Assembly: GCF_025753795.1 (NCBI RefSeq) | Contig: NZ_JAOWPS010000004.1 | Location: forward strand, 248,001 to 312,000 | From: Mesorhizobium sp. YC-39 | Lineage (GTDB): Bacteria; Pseudomonadota; Alphaproteobacteria; Rhizobiales; Rhizobiaceae | Direction: 5' to 3' | Length of the DNA stretch: 64,000 bases | Shown: piece by piece, positions 16,754 through 25,330 of the stretch | How positions within the stretch are numbered: the first letter of the stretch is position 1 | Layout: each line of letters begins with the position of its first letter | Notes under the pieces: generated by a model | Databases searched by the model: none | What the model was told of the DNA's origin: nothing | Seen by the model: the letters and a program-made list of their open reading frames with translations, nothing else | Program-made: the position numbers and the translations under genes

Positions 16754-18364
16754 ATGACCCCTGCTCAGGCGACCGCGCTTGCCTGTCTGGACGACATCCA
16801 GCCGCTGCTGTCGGCATGGACGCGGATCATCTTCGACTTCGGCGAGACCGCCTGGCGCGAATACCAGTCCGCCGCCTGGTATGTCGAGCGGCTGAAATAT
16901 GAGGGCTTCTCCGTCGAGGAAGGCTCGGGCGGCATGCCGACCGCTTTCTGCGCCCACTGGACCAATGGAGCCGGCCCGACCATCGGCATGTACGCCGAAT
17001 ATGACGCGGTGCCGGGCAATTGCCAGGATGCGACGACCGTGAAACGGCCGCGGCCCGGCCTCGGCGGCGAGGCCGGCGGCCACACCGACCCGCATTCGGG
17101 CCTCGGCATCGCCAGTCTTGGCGGCCTGCTGGCGGTGAAGGCCGCGATGCAGCGCCACGACATATCAGGCACGCTGCGTTTCACCGGCGAGCCGGCCGAA
17201 AAGGTGCGGGGATCGAAGCCGATCCATGCGGCGAAGGGCTATTATAATGGCCTTGCCGGCATGATCTCCTTCCACCCTTTCTACATGCTGCCGCTCTGCA
17301 ATACGGCGCGCTGGGACACGCATTGCGGCGCGGCCTATGCGATGATCTATCGCTTCATCTGCGACGAACCCGAAAACTGGGTTCGCGCAAGCGATGGCGC
17401 ACCGATCCCGCAAGCGCATTCGGCAGTGCGGGCGCCTGGCGCCAACGACGCGCTGTTCACGATGTATATGGCGTCGAAAGCGCTGCGCGATTCCATGCTG
17501 CCGCATCAGGGCGGCTGGTCGATCAGCGAAGCGATCCTGACGACTGGGCAGGCGACGGCCGACAATCTGCCGGCGGGGCTCGCCGAGATCCAGTACATGA
17601 TCCGCGTGCCGACGCTGGCCATGGCCGAACAGGTGACCGCCGTGCTCGACCGCAACGCCGAGGCGGCCGCCAGGATGAGCGGCTGCCGCCACGAGCGGCA
17701 CTGGGTGTCGAAGTCGCGGCCGGGGCTTGCCAACCATGCCATGGCAACGATCGCCTACGGGGCGCTGTCGGCGGTCGGTCCGCCGCACTGGGACGAGACC
17801 GCGAAGACCATTGCCCGCGAAATCCAGATCAATGCCGGCGGGTTGGCCAGCGAGGAGCCTTTTATCGAAGAACTGGAGCGGCTGATCGAGCCTAGGGAGG
17901 CAGAAGCGATCCTGCGCCGCGACCTGGCGCCGTCGCAGGTGAATTCGACGTCCGACGACTACACCGACATGTCGTGGCATACGCCGACGGCAAGGTTTTA
18001 TGTCGCCCGCCCGGCGCTGCGCTCGGAGAACGGCCACGTCTATCCGTCCTGGGCGATGAACGCGCTGGGCGGCATTCCCGAGACCATCGATCCGATGGTC
18101 ACTTGCGCGGCGAAGACCGTCGCGCTCGCGGCATTGCGCCTTCTGGAAGATGAAGCCGCCCGCGAGGCGGCGATGGATGAATTCGTCAGCCGCACCGGCG
18201 GCGGCGTCGGCGGGTCGAACTGGATCGCGCCGCTCTGCGACTACGAGCCGCCAATCGGATTTCGCTGGCCGGAATATGTCACCACCCCGCGCGGACGCGA
18301 CTGGTGGATCCCAAGCAACCAATCACATGCTGCCTCACGAGGAGAAACCCATGACCGTTCATGA
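16754..18364 (+). CDS. M20-family amidohydrolase, AbgB-like
   Basis: A 536-residue metallopeptidase of the M20 amidohydrolase group, nearest in layout to AbgB (aminobenzoyl-glutamate utilisation B). Metal-site motifs are visible: GMYAEYDAVPG, GGHTDPHSGLG, TGEPAEK and ISFHPFY, with a lid domain in the middle. Such enzymes cleave an amide bond to release an amino acid or amine. The ATG at 16754 is preferred because GGAG lies 7 bases upstream, whereas the ATG at 16742 has no ribosome site. The 3' end overlaps the guanidino hydrolase gene by 14 bases, so the two are coupled and probably act in sequence on one substrate. Confidence 0.87.
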   Translation: MTPAQATALACLDDIQPLLSAWTRIIFDFGETAWREYQSAAWYVERLKYEGFSVEEGSGGMPTAFCAHWTNGAGPTIGMYAEYDAVPGNCQDATTVKRPRPGLGGEAGGHTDPHSGLGIASLGGLLAVKAAMQRHDISGTLRFTGEPAEKVRGSKPIHAAKGYYNGLAGMISFHPFYMLPLCNTARWDTHCGAAYAMIYRFICDEPENWVRASDGAPIPQAHSAVRAPGANDALFTMYMASKALRDSMLPHQGGWSISEAILTTGQATADNLPAGLAEIQYMIRVPTLAMAEQVTAVLDRNAEAAARMSGCRHERHWVSKSRPGLANHAMATIAYGALSAVGPPHWDETAKTIAREIQINAGGLASEEPFIEELERLIEPREAEAILRRDLAPSQVNSTSDDYTDMSWHTPTARFYVARPALRSENGHVYPSWAMNALGGIPETIDPMVTCAAKTVALAALRLLEDEAAREAAMDEFVSRTGGGVGGSNWIAPLCDYEPPIGFRWPEYVTTPRGRDWWIPSNQSHAASRGETHDRS

Positions 18365-19283
18365 CCGCATTGTCGCCGAACCGTTTTCGCTGCAGCGCCG
18401 CAACCCGGCTGGCGGCACCAAGCCGTTGACTAACTGGGGCTTCGCCAACGAGACCGATGTGCTTACCGACGTGCTGCTCGGCTCGCCCAATTTCCTGCGT
18501 CATCTCTCGACCAGCTCGCTGTCGCGAAAACATCTGCGCGAGGCGCCCTGCAACGTCCAGATCGCGCAGGCGCAGCACAAGGACCTGGTCGCCGCCTACG
18601 AACATTTCGGCGTCAACATCCACTGGCATGAGCCGACGCCGGAACTGCCGATGCAGGTCTATTCCCGCGATTCCAGCGTCATGACGCCTTACGGCGCGTT
18701 CATCACCGCCATGGCCAATTGGTGGCGGCGCGGCGAGAACTACGCGGCGATCCGCACCTACGAAAAACTCGGCATCCCGATCTACGATATGGTCACGGCG
18801 GGCACGTTCGAGGGCGGCGACTTCAACGTCATCGAGGACGGCGTGGTGCTGATCGGCTGCGGCGGCGCCCGCACGCAGGAGGAGGGCGCCCGCCAGGTGC
18901 AGGCCTGGTTCGACAAGGAGGGCTGGGAAACCCGCATCGCCTTCATCGACGAATATTACGTCCATATTGACCTGATGGTGGTGCCGATCGCCGAAAAGCT
19001 GACGGCCGTCTGCCTCGCCTGCACCGAGCCGGGCATCGTCGACTGGCTGAAGGGCAAGGGTCACGAGATCATCGACGTGCCGTTCCAGGACACGATGGCG
19101 CTCGGCTGTAACTTCATGTCGCTCGGCAAGGACCGGGTGATCGCGCCGACCTCGAGCCAGACACTGATCGGCCAGCTCAAGGCGCGAGGTTTCGAGGTGG
19201 CGGCGGTCGACATGAGCGAGATCTCCAAGACCGGCGGCGGCATCCATTGCATGGCGCAGGCGCTGAAGCGCGAACCGGCCTGA
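18351..19283 (+). CDS. Guanidino-group hydrolase (DDAH/arginine deiminase-type amidinotransferase fold)
   Basis: A 310-residue enzyme of the guanidino-group modifying superfamily. Catalytic landmarks are the RDSS motif at 106-109, the acidic EGGDF at 154-158, His205 in YVHIDLMV and nucleophile Cys300 in GGGIHCM near the C-terminus. Relatives hydrolyse arginine or N-methylated arginines to citrulline, or arginine in two steps to ornithine (cyanobacterial ArgZ). The ATG at 18351 has GAGGAG 6 bases upstream and lies inside the end of the M20 gene. A neighbouring ornithine cyclodeaminase suggests flow from a guanidino amino acid to proline. Exact substrate unknown; a dimethylarginine role and a dihydrolase role both remain open. 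Confidence 0.85.
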   Translation: MTVHDRIVAEPFSLQRRNPAGGTKPLTNWGFANETDVLTDVLLGSPNFLRHLSTSSLSRKHLREAPCNVQIAQAQHKDLVAAYEHFGVNIHWHEPTPELPMQVYSRDSSVMTPYGAFITAMANWWRRGENYAAIRTYEKLGIPIYDMVTAGTFEGGDFNVIEDGVVLIGCGGARTQEEGARQVQAWFDKEGWETRIAFIDEYYVHIDLMVVPIAEKLTAVCLACTEPGIVDWLKGKGHEIIDVPFQDTMALGCNFMSLGKDRVIAPTSSQTLIGQLKARGFEVAAVDMSEISKTGGGIHCMAQALKREPA

Positions 19284-19346
19284 GGGGCCGCTTCCGCGAA
19301 GCGCCATTGTCAGCAACGTCGATCCCGCGTGGCTCGCGGCACGCGC

Positions 19347-20354
19347 CTAAAGCACGATGAGCTTTCCCTTGCGCAGACGCCGGGCGCAACGATAGGCGAG
19401 GTCGGCGGCGACCATGTCTTCCATCGCAATGCCCATCGCCTTGTAGGTGGTGATCTGTTGATCCGAAACGCGGCCCGGTGCGCGGTCGAGCAGCATGGCG
19501 CCAAGCTCGGTGCCGAAATCCGGGTCGAAGCCAGCAAGCTCGCAAGAACCGACCGGGGTCGGCTTGAATGCATCCCTGGTCTCGACAAAAAGACTGGATT
19601 TGCCGATGAGGTCGATCGGCATTTCACCGTCGGGCGGCGCCACCCCGACCGACGACACATGCGTGCCCGGCTGGACCCAGCCTGCGTCGATCACAGGCTC
19701 ATAGGAATGGGTCGCCAGGCACACCACGTCGGAACCGCGCACTGCCGCTTCGAGGTCGGCGACCGCCACCACCGACGGATGCAGCCGGGCAAGTGCGGCT
19801 GCATCGTCGAAGCTCTTCGAGGCGATACGGATTTCGGCAAAGTCGCGCACCAGCGGCAGCAGATGCAGATGCTGATTGGCCTGCACGCCGGCGCCGACCA
19901 CTGTCGCGATCCTGGCATCCCGGCGGGCAAGCGCGCGCACCGACAGCACTGCGGAGCCAGAGGTTCGCACCGCGGTTATGAAGGTGCCGTCCATGATGCA
20001 GACCGGCAGGCCGGACAGCGGATCAAACAGGCTGATGGTGGCGAGGTGGCTGGGCAGGCCGATTGCCAGGTTGCCTTCGAAGACATTGACGATCTTGACG
20101 GTCAGGTTCATGCCCTCCATCCAGGCCGGCATGGCGAGGCTGTAGCCGGCGCCGGGGATGTCGAGTTGCGGTCGGGGTGGATTGACGACCTTGCCTTGTG
20201 ACAGCGCCTTGAAGCCGTCTTCCAGAACATCGAGAAGCTGGCTGAGGTCGATGCACGCCATCACGTCGGCTTCGCTCAGCAACAGGATCTCGGTCGCTCC
20301 CTTGCTGATTTCCGCCGCACTCTTGCCGGCTGGGCTGAACGCTTCCCTGGTCAT
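19347..20354 (-). CDS. Ornithine cyclodeaminase/mu-crystallin family protein
   Basis: A 335-residue NAD(P)-binding enzyme. The Rossmann motif VVGAGVQANQHLHLLPLV, the N-terminal VNPPRPQLDIPG region and the C-terminal TTYKAMGIAMEDMVAADLAY are typical. Members convert ornithine to proline with loss of ammonia, or reduce/dehydrogenate related imino and amino acids. AGGAG lies upstream of the ATG at 20354. It is convergent with the guanidino hydrolase and divergent from an Lrp regulator. In this setting ornithine, arginine or another basic amino acid is the likely substrate, but the family also includes tauropine- and ketimine-type enzymes, so the assignment stays at family level. Confidence 0.88.
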   Translation of the reverse strand: MTREAFSPAGKSAAEISKGATEILLLSEADVMACIDLSQLLDVLEDGFKALSQGKVVNPPRPQLDIPGAGYSLAMPAWMEGMNLTVKIVNVFEGNLAIGLPSHLATISLFDPLSGLPVCIMDGTFITAVRTSGSAVLSVRALARRDARIATVVGAGVQANQHLHLLPLVRDFAEIRIASKSFDDAAALARLHPSVVAVADLEAAVRGSDVVCLATHSYEPVIDAGWVQPGTHVSSVGVAPPDGEMPIDLIGKSSLFVETRDAFKPTPVGSCELAGFDPDFGTELGAMLLDRAPGRVSDQQITTYKAMGIAMEDMVAADLAYRCARRLRKGKLIVL

Positions 20355-20451
20355 CCTGCACTCCTGTGTTCGTCGAAATCGGCTCACCATGTTGCTTTGA
20401 GCGGGTGAGGGAAGCGCAGGCTATTGTGAGGTTTAATGTGATGAAATACGT

Positions 20452-20478
20452 TGATTTTGGTATCTCTGCGTGAAATCA
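20452..20478. promoter_or_regulatory. AT-rich dyad between the cyclodeaminase and Lrp genes
   Basis: TGATTT (20452-20457) and AAATCA (20473-20478) form an inverted repeat within the AT-rich 158-base divergent intergenic region. Position and composition fit an Lrp/AsnC-type operator controlling both genes, but the motif is short. Confidence 0.35.
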
Positions 20479-20512
20479 GCACAAAAATCTCGGATATAGC
20501 GTGGATTGTGAA

Positions 20513-20974
20513 ATGGGCGATCTCGACCAGATAGACCGCAGCCTGCTCCGACTGCTGCAGGAGGACGGGCGTCGCACGACGCTCGATCTGGCCGGCCGTG
20601 TCGGGCTGTCGCCGACCGGGACCAGCCAGCGGGTGAAGCGCCTGTTCCGCGACGGGTTCATCACCGCGGTCAGGGCCGTGCTCGATCCGCGCAAGGTCGG
20701 CCGGGGAACGCTGGTGTTCATCGAGGTCCGGCTTGACCACACGGCGCCGCATGTCTTTGACCGCTTCGCCGAAGCCGTGGCGAAAGCTCCGGAGGTTCTG
20801 GAGTGCCATATGGTGGTTGGCGGTTTCGATTATCTGGTCAAGGCGCGGATCGCCGATATGGCGGTGTTCCAGGATTTCCTGCAGCGGGTGATCCTGCCAC
20901 TGCCCGGCGTGCGCGAAACACACACTTTCGCCTCCATCGCCGATGTCAAGCCGAACGCCCTCTTGCCGGTGTGA
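20513..20974 (+). CDS. Lrp/AsnC-family transcriptional regulator
   Basis: A 153-residue regulator with an N-terminal helix-turn-helix (LDQIDRSLLRLLQEDGRRTTLDLAGRVGLSPTGTSQRVKRL) and a C-terminal RAM ligand-binding domain (HMVVGGFDYLVKARIADMAVFQDFL). Family members sense amino acids and typically switch on their degradation. The divergent position next to the ornithine cyclodeaminase resembles the PutR/BkdR/OcdR-like pairing of a feed-forward activator with its target. The ATG at 20513 is taken; a GTG four codons upstream (20501) is the alternative. Confidence 0.9.
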   Translation: MGDLDQIDRSLLRLLQEDGRRTTLDLAGRVGLSPTGTSQRVKRLFRDGFITAVRAVLDPRKVGRGTLVFIEVRLDHTAPHVFDRFAEAVAKAPEVLECHMVVGGFDYLVKARIADMAVFQDFLQRVILPLPGVRETHTFASIADVKPNALLPV

Positions 20975-21078
20975 CCAAGTGGAGGAGGGGAACGCTGTTC
21001 AGGGCAACCGGCATCGCATCTTCGCCATGTACCGTTCCCTCTGGCGCGCCTTCCGGTGCAGGGATGCCGGAGACCGGT

Positions 21079-21462
21079 CTAGCCCTGCGGGGTCAAAAGG
21101 TTTGCGTCGCGCGCGAGCCGCCACTCGCCATCCGCCCCCTTGCGCAGGAGCGTCAGCGTATATCCCGATTGACGCACCGGCTTTCCGTTCGGCGGCGTCG
21201 CGGTCATATCGATGCGACCGCGCATGAAGGCCCAGTTGCCGAGAAGCTGCAGTTCGACGATCTCGTTCGTGCCGTCGATGCGAACGCCGGCCATCTCCCG
21301 CGCGGCCGCCGCGAAGATCTCCTTGTCGAAGGGCTCCCGGCCGGGAACCATGAAGATCGCGTCGTCCGTCATCAAGTTGAGGACGGTTGCGGTGTCTCCA
21401 CGCTTGCTCGCATCCATCCACGTCTCGACCAGTTTTCGGATTGCTTTTTCGTCGTCCGTCAT
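21079..21462 (-). CDS. SnoaL-like (SgcJ/EcaC family) protein
   Basis: A 127-residue NTF2-fold protein. It starts MTDDEKAIRKLVETWMDASKRGDTATVLNLM and contains FMVPGREPFDK and RQSGYTLTLLRKGADGEWRLARDANLL, the layout of the SgcJ/EcaC group. Many such proteins lack proven activity; some are ketosteroid isomerase-like enzymes. GGAGG lies upstream of the ATG at 21462, which excludes the longer open frame to 21654. It stands alone between an Lrp gene and an SDR gene. Confidence 0.75.
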   Translation of the reverse strand: MTDDEKAIRKLVETWMDASKRGDTATVLNLMTDDAIFMVPGREPFDKEIFAAAAREMAGVRIDGTNEIVELQLLGNWAFMRGRIDMTATPPNGKPVRQSGYTLTLLRKGADGEWRLARDANLLTPQG

Positions 21463-21619
21463 CCCTGACCTCCCTGGCTTCTCGCTGTCGTCGGTACCGC
21501 ACGGCGCTCGTCCCTCGCCGCAAGATAGGGCACTGATCGCTCTCGTCACCGATTGCGGTGTTTTATCGACGTCGCGCTGCGGGGGGTGAAGCGGCCGGTC
21601 CGGCCCGCATCCTCTACAG

Positions 21620-22369
21620 TTATCTCCAACCGCCCGAGGCGGTGATGCGCTCACCGGTCAGCCAGGACGCGTCGTCGGAGGCGAGGAACACCGCGATGCG
21701 GGCGATATCGTCGGGCTGGCCGAAGCGGCCGAGCGGGGTCATAGCGATAACCTGCTTCTCGAACACGCTGCCGACGATGCCGATACGTTGCAGGCCTTCG
21801 GTGTCGACGCCACCTGGGGCAATGGCGTTGACGCGGATGTTGCGGGCGCCCAGTTCTCTCGACATGGACAGCGTGATCGAATCCACCGCGCCCTTGGTGG
21901 CGGCATAAATCAGCGAGTTCGGCTGCGGGTTGAGGCTGGCGACCGAGCTGATGTTGATGACGCTGCCGCCTCTGGTGCCGAAATGGTTCACCGCTTCCCG
22001 GATGGCCAGGATGGTGCCCAGCACATTGGTGTCGAACTCGCGGTGGAACTCGGCCTCGGTCACTGCTTCCAGCGGCTCGAACGCGAAGACACCGGCATTG
22101 TTGACCAGGATGTCGACCCCGCCGAACGAGGATTTGGCCGCCTCGAACAGGCGGCGCACATCGGCCGCTTGCGACACATCACCGTGGACGGCGACGGCTC
22201 GGCCGCCTGCGTCCTCGATCTCGGCGACGACGCGGTCGGCGCCCTCCTGCGACGAGGCATAGTTGACGACCACGGCGGCACCGGCCGCCGCAAGACCCTT
22301 GGCGATGCCCGCACCGATGCCCTTGGAGGCGCCGGTGACGATGGCGACCTTGCCGTTCAGCTTGCTCAT
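21620..22369 (-). CDS. Short-chain dehydrogenase/reductase (FabG-like)
   Basis: A 249-residue classical SDR. The cofactor motif TGASKGIGAG, the NNAG motif (LVNNAGVFAF), catalytic Ser in INISSVAS and the Tyr-x-x-x-Lys pair in YAATKGA are all present, with the C-terminal LASDDASWLTGERITASGGWR typical of 3-oxoacyl-ACP reductase-like proteins. The basic residue pattern after the glycine motif suggests NADPH, but the substrate cannot be named. GGAGAG precedes the ATG at 22369. It is divergent from the LysR gene at 22467 and is its probable target. Confidence 0.88.
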   Translation of the reverse strand: MSKLNGKVAIVTGASKGIGAGIAKGLAAAGAAVVVNYASSQEGADRVVAEIEDAGGRAVAVHGDVSQAADVRRLFEAAKSSFGGVDILVNNAGVFAFEPLEAVTEAEFHREFDTNVLGTILAIREAVNHFGTRGGSVINISSVASLNPQPNSLIYAATKGAVDSITLSMSRELGARNIRVNAIAPGGVDTEGLQRIGIVGSVFEKQVIAMTPLGRFGQPDDIARIAVFLASDDASWLTGERITASGGWR

Positions 22370-22466
22370 CAAATCTCTCCTTTGTCGATGATGAGCGGTA
22401 TTTAATGACGATCGGATAGCGTATTAGGGTCGCTTCGATCAGTTCTTTCGTGCCTGGAATTCTTAA

Positions 22467-23375
22467 ATGACCACCATCCTCGAAAAGACGGCCGGTCTCG
22501 TCGCTTTCGTGCGCACGGTCGATGCCGGCTCGTTCCATGCCGCCAGCCGGCTGGTCGGCTCCAGCCCGTCGGCGGTGTCGAAGAGCGTGGCGCGCCTCGA
22601 GCGGCGGCTGGGCGTCAGGCTGATCCAGCGCTCGACGCGCCGGCTGGGACTGACCAGCGAAGGTCTCGCCTATTACGAGCGGGTCGCGCCTTTGCTGAGA
22701 GCGCTCGATGATGCCGAGGACATCGTCCAGATGGCGGATACGGCGCGCGGCCTGCTGCGCGTCACGGCATCCGTCGAACTCGGGCGGAGCCTGATCGCCT
22801 CATGGGCGCAAGCTTTCTTGGCTCGGCACAGCGAGGTGAAGCTCGAGCTCAGCGTCACCGACCGCCACGCCGACCTGATCCGCGAAGGCTATGACGTCGC
22901 GGTGCGCATGGGAGCGCTGTCGGACACCGGACTCGTCGCGCGCAAGATCGCAAACCTGCCGATCGTGCTGGTGGCCTCGCCGGCTTATGTCGAACAGCGC
23001 GGCCAGCCGGAATCGGTCGAGGCGTTGCAGAGCCACGACTTCGTCCGCTACCAGATGGCCGGCCGACCTTATCCCGTCACCTTGGCCGACGGCAGGGTGA
23101 TCGTGCCGAACGGGCGGCTCGATACCGATGACGGCGGCGCCATCCGGCAAGCGGCGCTTGCCGGGGCCGGTATCGCGCATCTGATGCAGTTTGCGGTGCA
23201 GGACGATCTCGACGCCAGCCGGCTGGTCCGCATCCTGCCCGAGGTGGCGATGCCGACCATGCCGGTGCACGTCGTCCATGCGTTCGGGCGACAACTACCG
23301 GTCCGCGCACGGCTGTTCGTCGACTTCCTGGCGAGCCAGATGGCGGCGCTGACGCGAGAGGGCAGGCGTCCGTAG
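22467..23375 (+). CDS. LysR-family regulator
   Basis: A 302-residue LysR regulator of the CrgA/DmlR-like group (LVAFVRTVDAGSFHAASRLVGSSPSAVSKSVARLERRLGVRLIQRSTRRLGLT at the N-terminus, then an effector domain). It is divergent from the SDR gene with a 97-base gap and very likely controls it in response to the SDR substrate, unknown here. No strong ribosome site is seen before the ATG; GGAAT lies just upstream. Confidence 0.88.
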   Translation: MTTILEKTAGLVAFVRTVDAGSFHAASRLVGSSPSAVSKSVARLERRLGVRLIQRSTRRLGLTSEGLAYYERVAPLLRALDDAEDIVQMADTARGLLRVTASVELGRSLIASWAQAFLARHSEVKLELSVTDRHADLIREGYDVAVRMGALSDTGLVARKIANLPIVLVASPAYVEQRGQPESVEALQSHDFVRYQMAGRPYPVTLADGRVIVPNGRLDTDDGGAIRQAALAGAGIAHLMQFAVQDDLDASRLVRILPEVAMPTMPVHVVHAFGRQLPVRARLFVDFLASQMAALTREGRRP

Positions 23376-23391
23376 TCGATCCGATGCCATC

Positions 23392-23406
23392 GCAAGCAAG
23401 GCTTGC
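23392..23406. terminator. Small hairpin between convergent genes
   Basis: GCAAGC, AAG, GCTTGC: a perfect six-pair stem in the 47-base gap between the LysR gene and the VOC gene, which point toward each other. No T-run; it may act as a weak bidirectional stop. Confidence 0.3.
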
Positions 23407-23422
23407 CCTCGTCACCGGGTCA

Positions 23423-23842
23423 TCAGAACGTAATCTTCACCGAAGCAGCGCTGCGCTCGGCCGCCCCGTGATAGACGGCCTCGATGTTGTTACCGTCGGG
23501 ATCGAGCAGGAAGGCGGCATAATAGCCGGGGTGGTAGGGCCGCTCGCCCGGCGCGCCATTGTCCGTGCCACCGGCATCGAGGCCGGCCCTGTAGAAGGCA
23601 TCGACCATGGCGCGGTCCCGCGCCTGGAAGGCGAGGTGATGACGCCCGGTCAGCTTGCCCACGGCCGCCCGGCTGTCGGGGCTCGAGACGAACAGTTCGT
23701 CGGCCCAGAAATAATCCTCGGCACTGCCGCCGATCGGAATATCGAGCACCTTGAGAACCGCCTCGTAGAAGCGACGGCTGGCCTTGAGATCCCTGACCAC
23801 CAGCTGGAGATGGTCGATGAGACGGCCGCGATGAAGTTCCAT
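23423..23842 (-). CDS. VOC (glyoxalase/bleomycin-resistance) family protein
   Basis: A 139-residue vicinal-oxygen-chelate protein. It begins with LIDHLQLVVRDLKASRRFYEAVL and has the second half motif HLAFQARDRAMVDAFYRAGLDAGG, ending YAAFLLDPDGNNIEAVYHG, where His and Glu residues form the metal site. Members include glyoxalase I, dioxygenases and antibiotic-binding proteins; the substrate is not evident. AGGAGG lies upstream of the ATG at 23842, which rules out the longer frame to 23950. Convergent with the LysR gene; no operon partner. Confidence 0.82.
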   Translation of the reverse strand: MELHRGRLIDHLQLVVRDLKASRRFYEAVLKVLDIPIGGSAEDYFWADELFVSSPDSRAAVGKLTGRHHLAFQARDRAMVDAFYRAGLDAGGTDNGAPGERPYHPGYYAAFLLDPDGNNIEAVYHGAAERSAASVKITF

Positions 23843-24055
23843 GCCTGATGCCTCCTGGTCGCAAAGGTTGGAATCTAGCTTCGGACGATGCACCGTCAAT
23901 GCAAGGGAGCAATTGAGTGGCGCGATTTCCTGACTGGATAAAAAATGCAACCGGATTGTCGGATTTCACGCAGCGACATCGTCCTTCGGACGCAAGCGGT
24001 GTGACGAAGCTCGAAAGAGGTCACGCCGTGTCCAAACGATCTCGGGAGAAAAAGC

Positions 24056-25258
24056 ATGAGCCTTTCCTATCGTTGGGTCATCGTCGCGGCAGGTGCTGTG
24101 ATGACCTGTGTCGCGCTCGGCGCGATGTTTTCGCTGGCGATCTTCCTCGAACCGATGGCGCTCGACACAGGCTGGTCGCGCGCCGGCATATCGAGCGCGA
24201 TGACGCTGAATTTCCTGGTGATGGGTCTCGGCGGTTTCGCCTGGGGCGCCATCTACGACCGCTTCGGCGCCCGCATCGTGGTGATGATCGGTGCTGTGCT
24301 GCTCGGGCTGGCGCTGGTGGTGGCGAGCCGCACCAACTCGCTGCTTGTCTTCCAGGCGACCTATGGCGTGCTTGTCGGCCTCGCAGCCAGCGCCTTCTTC
24401 ACGCCGATGATCGCGCTGACCACTGCCTGGTTCGACACCAACCGCAGCCTTGCGGTTTCGTTGGTCTCGGCGGGCATGGGCGTCGCGCCGATGACGATCT
24501 CGCCCTTCGCGCAATGGCTGATCACGGTCTATGATTGGCGCACCGCCATGTTCGACATCGGCGTGATGGCGTGGGTGCTGCTTTTGCCGGCGGTCCTTCT
24601 GGTGCGCCAGCCGCCCGTGCCTGCGGCTGATACCGACGCCTCGGGGCCGGTCGCCGAGGGCGCCGGCATGTCGGTGCGCCAGGCGCTGCTGTCGCCGCAA
24701 TTCATCATTCTGGCACTGACCTTCTTTGCCTGCTGCGCGGCGCATTCAGGGCCGATCTTCCACATGGTGAGCTATGCCATGCTGTGCGGCATAGCGCCGA
24801 TGGCGGCGGTCTCGATCTACAGCGTCGAGGGCCTTGCCGGCCTGGGCGGCAGGCTGTTGTACGGCGTGCTTGCCGACCGGCTGGGCGTCAAGCCGGTGCT
24901 GATCGCGGGGCTGGCGATTCAGGCCGTGGTGATCGCGGCCTATCTCGCGGTCAGCCAGCTTGGGCAATTCTACACGCTCGCCGTCATCTTCGGCGCCACC
25001 TATGGCGGCGTGATGCCGCTCTATGCCGTGCTGGCACGCGAGTATTTCGGCCAGCGCATTCTCGGCACGGTGTTTGGCGCTGCAACCATGCTGTCCAGTA
25101 TCGGCATGGCCTTCGGGCCGCTCGCCGGCGGCATGGTGTTCGACGCCTACGCCAGCTATTCTTGGCTGTTCATCGGCTCGGCCCTTGTCGGGCTTGGTGC
25201 GGTGGGGATAGCGATCGCCTTCCCGCCGCTGCCGCGCCGGCAGTTGCAACCGGTGTAG
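24056..25258 (+). CDS. Major facilitator superfamily transporter (OFA/MCT-like)
   Basis: A 400-residue membrane protein with twelve predicted helices. The N-terminal half (VIVAAGAVMTCVALGAMFSLAIFLEPM, then GWSRAGISSAMTLNFLVMGLGGFAWGAIYDRFGAR) and the loop between helices 6 and 7 match oxalate/formate antiporter and monocarboxylate-type carriers, which often move small organic acids. The substrate is unknown. It follows a 213-base non-coding gap and is convergent with the DUF1330 gene, with a hairpin between them. Confidence 0.85.
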   Translation: MSLSYRWVIVAAGAVMTCVALGAMFSLAIFLEPMALDTGWSRAGISSAMTLNFLVMGLGGFAWGAIYDRFGARIVVMIGAVLLGLALVVASRTNSLLVFQATYGVLVGLAASAFFTPMIALTTAWFDTNRSLAVSLVSAGMGVAPMTISPFAQWLITVYDWRTAMFDIGVMAWVLLLPAVLLVRQPPVPAADTDASGPVAEGAGMSVRQALLSPQFIILALTFFACCAAHSGPIFHMVSYAMLCGIAPMAAVSIYSVEGLAGLGGRLLYGVLADRLGVKPVLIAGLAIQAVVIAAYLAVSQLGQFYTLAVIFGATYGGVMPLYAVLAREYFGQRILGTVFGAATMLSSIGMAFGPLAGGMVFDAYASYSWLFIGSALVGLGAVGIAIAFPPLPRRQLQPV

Positions 25259-25268
25259 GAGTGAGCGG

Positions 25269-25301
25269 AAAAATGCGGCCGCTTGGATGGCAAGCGGCCG
25301 C
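25269..25301 (-). terminator. Rho-independent terminator of the DUF1330 gene
   Basis: Perfect 11-bp inverted repeat GCGGCCGCTTG / CAAGCGGCCGC around GATGG. Read on the minus strand the stem is followed by ATTTTT (25274-25269), giving a good terminator for the minus-strand DUF1330 gene; it may also help stop the convergent MFS transcript. Confidence 0.85.
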
Positions 25302-25330
25302 GCGGCGTTCATCGCCACGAACGACAGGGC

